From assembly GCA_031283825.1 (NCBI GenBank), contig JAITAZ010000546.1, positions 1 to 6,641 of the forward strand: a DNA stretch of 6,641 bases. The letters are read 5' to 3'. Of the stretch, positions 6,535 through 6,641 are shown piece by piece. Within the stretch, counting starts at the first letter, position 1; the number at the start of each line of letters is the position of its first letter. This stretch comes from Planctomycetaceae bacterium. GTDB lineage: Bacteria > Planctomycetota > Planctomycetia > Pirellulales > Thermoguttaceae. The position numbers and the translations under genes are program-made. A model generated the notes under the pieces. It ran no database searches and was not told the origin of the DNA. It saw nothing but the letters and a program-made list of their open reading frames with translations.

Positions 6535-6551
6535 CGCTAACTAAAAAAAAT
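6535..6551 (+). repeat. CGCTAACTAAAAAAA tail repeat, copy B
   Basis: This is the second copy of the tail at 6120-6135, with eight A instead of seven. It is followed by GTAACCGTTCATGG at 6553-6566, which resembles GTAAGCGTTCACGG at 6012-6025 (12 of 14) and the inverse of 6223-6235. Confidence 0.6.
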
Positions 6552-6594
6552 AGTAACCGTTCATGGTATTTTTACAAACCATATTATTTTTTGG

Positions 6595-6641
6595 GGGGAC
6601 ATTGGGGACAAAGGGGACTTAGGGGACACTGGGGACACGCT
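6595..6641 (+). repeat. 9-bp GGGGAC tandem array at the window edge
   Basis: Five units of GGGGAC plus three bases follow each other exactly: spacers ATT, AAA, TTA, ACT and ACG, then CT at the cut edge. Two extra G precede the first unit. A decayed four-unit version lies at 2810-2845. Such blocks commonly sit at the borders of IS200-like transposase genes, so a transposase may begin just beyond the window. That is inference. Confidence 0.8.

Larger units (their letters stand above)
5843..6641. other. Gene-free, repeat-rich region upstream of gyrA
   Basis: About 800 bases carry no coding frame of useful length on either strand and no recognisable tRNA or rRNA. The region holds the gyrA leader, a near-identical pair of 29-base direct repeats, several perfect hairpins, a long-range inverted repeat, short mosaic repeats on both strands and a GGGGAC tandem array at the right edge. 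It resembles an accumulation of non-coding mobile or REP-like repeats rather than one element with clear ends. Confidence 0.7.

Noticed and set aside
6510..6541. GTTAGC...GCTAAC as an integron attC site
   Set aside because: The arms have the wrong polarity: attC sites run from a TAAC core to a GTTA core. The inner boxes are also absent.

Overview
The window most likely comes from a low-GC member of the Planctomycetota, possibly a gut-type lineage. This rests on the style of the GyrA and acetate kinase proteins: the GyrA N-terminal core and its long acidic insert, and an AckA with a 'GFKAVHAAG' active-site segment. It also rests on palindromes built on GTTAGC/GCTAAC in the gene-free DNA. The assignment is an inference from memory of these families; no marker here proves it.

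Layout, left to right. Bases 2-205 hold the 3' end of an unrecognised rightward gene. A 329-base AT-rich gap follows. Three leftward genes come next. In their order of transcription they are gyrA (5842 to 3017), a divergent acetate kinase (2747 to 1536) and a seven-helix membrane protein resembling ABC-2 type permeases (1410 to 535). The gyrA-ackA gap (2748-3016) holds a decayed 9-bp GGGGAC-type tandem repeat bracketed by two copies of a TAATATATC motif. Bases 5843-6641 carry no gene. They hold a mosaic of direct and inverted repeats, several strong hairpins, a possible three-way-junction fold and a cleaner GGGGAC tandem array at the window edge.

Functionally, gyrA is a housekeeping topoisomerase subunit and ackA suggests substrate-level ATP formation from acyl phosphates, as in a fermenter. 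The membrane protein lies 125 bp downstream of ackA and may be co-transcribed with it, but no functional link is visible. The points most worth a second look are the altered AckA active site, the roughly 80-residue acidic insert inside blade 5 of the GyrA pinwheel, the natural Val/Pro at the quinolone-contact positions of GyrA, and the modular hairpin/repeat family upstream of gyrA. That family looks like non-coding mobile or REP-like DNA. I found no sign of a complete undescribed defence or mobile system in the window.
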